A stretch of 64,000 nucleotides of DNA from JACCXE01 sp963718605. GTDB taxonomy: Bacteria; Actinomycetota; Acidimicrobiia; Acidimicrobiales; JACCXE01. A program made the position numbers and the translations under genes. Position 1 is the stretch's first letter. Every line of letters starts with the position of its first letter. The notes beneath the pieces were generated by a model that was not told the origin of the DNA, did not search any database, and worked only from the letters and a program-made list of their open reading frames with translations. Below, one piece after another: positions 60,633 through 64,000 of this stretch. The DNA lies in NCBI GenBank assembly GCA_963718605.1, contig OY970363.1, positions 3,844,001 to 3,908,000 of the forward strand. The letters run 5' to 3'.

Positions 60633-61324
60633 TCAAGTGGCTCGGTAAGCGCGCCATCGCGGCGCAATCCATTGGTGGGTCCGGCGCACGTCTAGACGTG
60701 TGACCGGCAAATCCAAAGCGATTCCCAGCTCAGCAGGGCGGATGCCCCGGGGCAGGGTGTGCAACTGCGCCGCGAGAATCGGGGTCCCGTCAGCGCGGAC
60801 CTCGGCGCTCAGCGCGGCGATGCCGGGGCGAATGTCGTCGGTGACCATCGCCCCTTTGCGTTCACGGGTGACGACGACCTCGGTCGCCGCCATCAACTTC
60901 TCGGCGGCGCGGCTGAACCACTCCGCGTCGTGCGTGATGCCGTCGCCAGCAGTTGAAAGGCTGCCGGCGAACACGCCGATCTCCCACCGGCAAGAGGCGA
61001 CTGACTCCTGCAGTGAATCTGTGCCGATCGGCAGCAAGGCGGTTTTCGTGATGTCGATGCCTACGGGTAGGCCCGCCGACAGTGACGCGCCGACCGCGTC
61101 GGTGTCGACTTCGTTGAGTGCGAAGTCAATGTCGAGGTACTCCGCCAGTGACTCGGCGCCAGTAGGCAACGCCAAGCCGAAACTGATCCGGGGCCGCGGC
61201 GAGAAGCCCTCGGAATATGCGACGGGCAGGTTCGCTCGCCTCACCGCACGCTCGACACAACGCGCGATGTCGCGATGGCTGATCCAACGCACCTTGCCCA
61301 ACTTCTGGAAGCGCACCCGTAGCT

Positions 61325-61328
<4 letters not shown>
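60633..61328 (-). CDS. TIGR03936-family radical-SAM-associated protein (DUF2344)
   Basis: A 231-residue protein. RVRFQKLGKVRWISHRDIARCVERAVRRANLPVAYSEGFSPRPRISFGLALPTGAES is the conserved N-terminal part of TIGR03936. It always goes with the TIGR03960 radical SAM protein, whose stop it overlaps by 4 nt. In other lineages the two are fused. The molecular task is unknown; the neighbourhood of rne, rplU and rpmA hints at a link to RNA or ribosome modification. Confidence 0.92.
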
Positions 61329-63277
<1,949 letters not shown>

Positions 63278-63319
63278 GACGGACCGGATTGTACTGGCCC
63301 CTCATAGGACCTCATGTAT

Positions 63320-64000
63320 CTAGGTGATCGTGACGCCCTGGAACATGCCCTTGGCATAGTGCGACTTACCGTCGCTGGGATCAGGAATCTGGCAGAAGAA
63401 GACATACGTGCCCTTCCGCAGGTTCAGCTTGAACTCGTTCGAACCGCCATTCGGCCCTACGACTGAACCGCCCGCGAATGACAGCGGCGGCGGGCCCTGG
63501 TGCGTTTGAAGCCATGCCAGCGCATCCTCGGCCGTCTTGCCGTCCGACACGCGGGCGATCTGGAACTCATGATCCTGCTGACCGGCATTCCTTACCCGGA
63601 GCGCCGTGGTGCCAGCCTTCAACGCAGGCAGCTCGTACTTGAATTCAGTCGCAGTGGCGTTCTCGCCGTCGGGCAAGGGCAGCGACGTCGTCGAGTTCCC
63701 TGTGACGGTGATCGGGGCGATCATGCCCTTGACGAAGTGAGGCGCTCCGTCGGGGCCCGGCACAAAGCAGAAGAACGCGTAGCTACCGGCCGGCAGAGAT
63801 TGGGTGACGGTGAATGACTCCCCCGGGGCGATAACCGTGCTGCCGCCGGCCGCGGTGAACGGCGGCGGGCCCGTCGGGGCGCCTTGAGCCGAGAGGAACG
63901 CCTTGACGTCATCGAGCGTCTTTTCGTCCGCGACTTTGAGCAACGAACCTTGATGCGGCTCTTGGCCGGTGTTCTTCACGACGATGCTCGCGAGGTTGTC
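63320..64000 (-). CDS. Two-domain cupredoxin-like protein, 5' end beyond the window
   Basis: At least 226 residues, open to the right edge. Two homologous halves of about 100 residues are visible. Each has a His (EPHQG; QDHEF), an ETxDDxxAFL-like helix with GPPPFTAAGG or GPPPLSFAGG, and a strand ending YAFFCFVPGPDG…HFVKGM or YVFFCQIPDPSDGKSHYAKGM. The Cys-His-Met spacing with the earlier His is the type-1 copper pattern, so both halves could bind Cu. The start and signal peptide are outside the window. Probably exported; partner unknown. Confidence 0.75.
   Translation of the reverse strand, partial: DNLASIVVKNTGQEPHQGSLLKVADEKTLDDVKAFLSAQGAPTGPPPFTAAGGSTVIAPGESFTVTQSLPAGSYAFFCFVPGPDGAPHFVKGMIAPITVTGNSTTSLPLPDGENATATEFKYELPALKAGTTALRVRNAGQQDHEFQIARVSDGKTAEDALAWLQTHQGPPPLSFAGGSVVGPNGGSNEFKLNLRKGTYVFFCQIPDPSDGKSHYAKGMFQGVTIT

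Overview
The window is ordinary, gene-dense, high-GC chromosome from an actinobacterium. Mycothiol-conjugate amidase, several F420/luciferase-like oxidoreductases, class II DAHP synthase, the ImuA-ImuB-DnaE2 mutasome under the actinobacterial LexA box, and many GTG starts all point to Actinomycetota. Repeated acyl-CoA dehydrogenases, thioesterase, SCP2-like and F420 genes would suit an Acidimicrobiia-like lineage, but that placement is inference. No rRNA, tRNA, CRISPR array, prophage or IS element was found, and no gap longer than about 300 bases is empty.

Layout. 0-3.6 kb: end of a ferritin-like gene, then an ABC exporter (frameshifted ATPase plus FtsX/MacB permease). 3.6-9.5 kb: SCP2-like protein, a DivIVA-like/Mca fusion, a His-rich protein, an acyl-CoA dehydrogenase divergent from a thioesterase around a TetR-type palindrome, CorA, and a SpoU methyltransferase. 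9.4-12 kb: an internally duplicated MgtE-like permease with its internally duplicated PhoU/TrkA_C partner. 12-20 kb: DUF885 protein, XRE regulator with a membrane protein, acyl-CoA dehydrogenase, DM13 protein, two LLM oxidoreductases, a PEP-mutase-like enzyme, a VOC protein and a membrane protein. 20-28.6 kb: secreted hydrolase and the SOS mutasome (dnaE2, imuB, imuA) with NUDIX and DinB-like genes between. 28.6-32.4 kb: Glu/Leu dehydrogenase, AI-2E transporter and LLM gene, all frameshifted. 32.4-35.7 kb: kynureninase, kynurenine-formamidase-like hydrolase, P450. 35.7-38.8 kb: a small exported protein between two ~100-bp palindromes, DDN reductase, rsfS, nadD, LLM. 38.9-45.5 kb: class II DAHP synthase and a complete sulfate-assimilation operon (sulfite reductase, cysC, cysH, cysD, cysN). 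45.5-48.3 kb: four damaged genes. 48.3-55.8 kb: VWA/MoxR pair divergent from an HDAC-like gene, GNATs, proA, PspA. 55.8-64 kb: proB, obgE, rpmA, rplU, RNase E/G, two TIGR039xx radical-SAM-associated proteins, and a two-domain cupredoxin.

The ribosome/proline/NAD block (TIGR03960-TIGR03936-rne-rplU-rpmA-obgE-proB, proA, nadD-rsfS) is the conserved actinobacterial order, here spread out by insertions.

Two window-wide patterns stand out. First, at least ten genes carry single-base frameshifts, several in G/C runs, which looks more like uncorrected assembly indels than decay. Second, at least twelve genes have a -10-like hexamer only 6-8 nt before the start codon, implying widespread leaderless transcription. 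I found no convincing wholly new system. The best leads are the DivIVA-like/Mca fusion, the paired palindromes around a small exported protein, a dispersed palindromic repeat, and shared operators.
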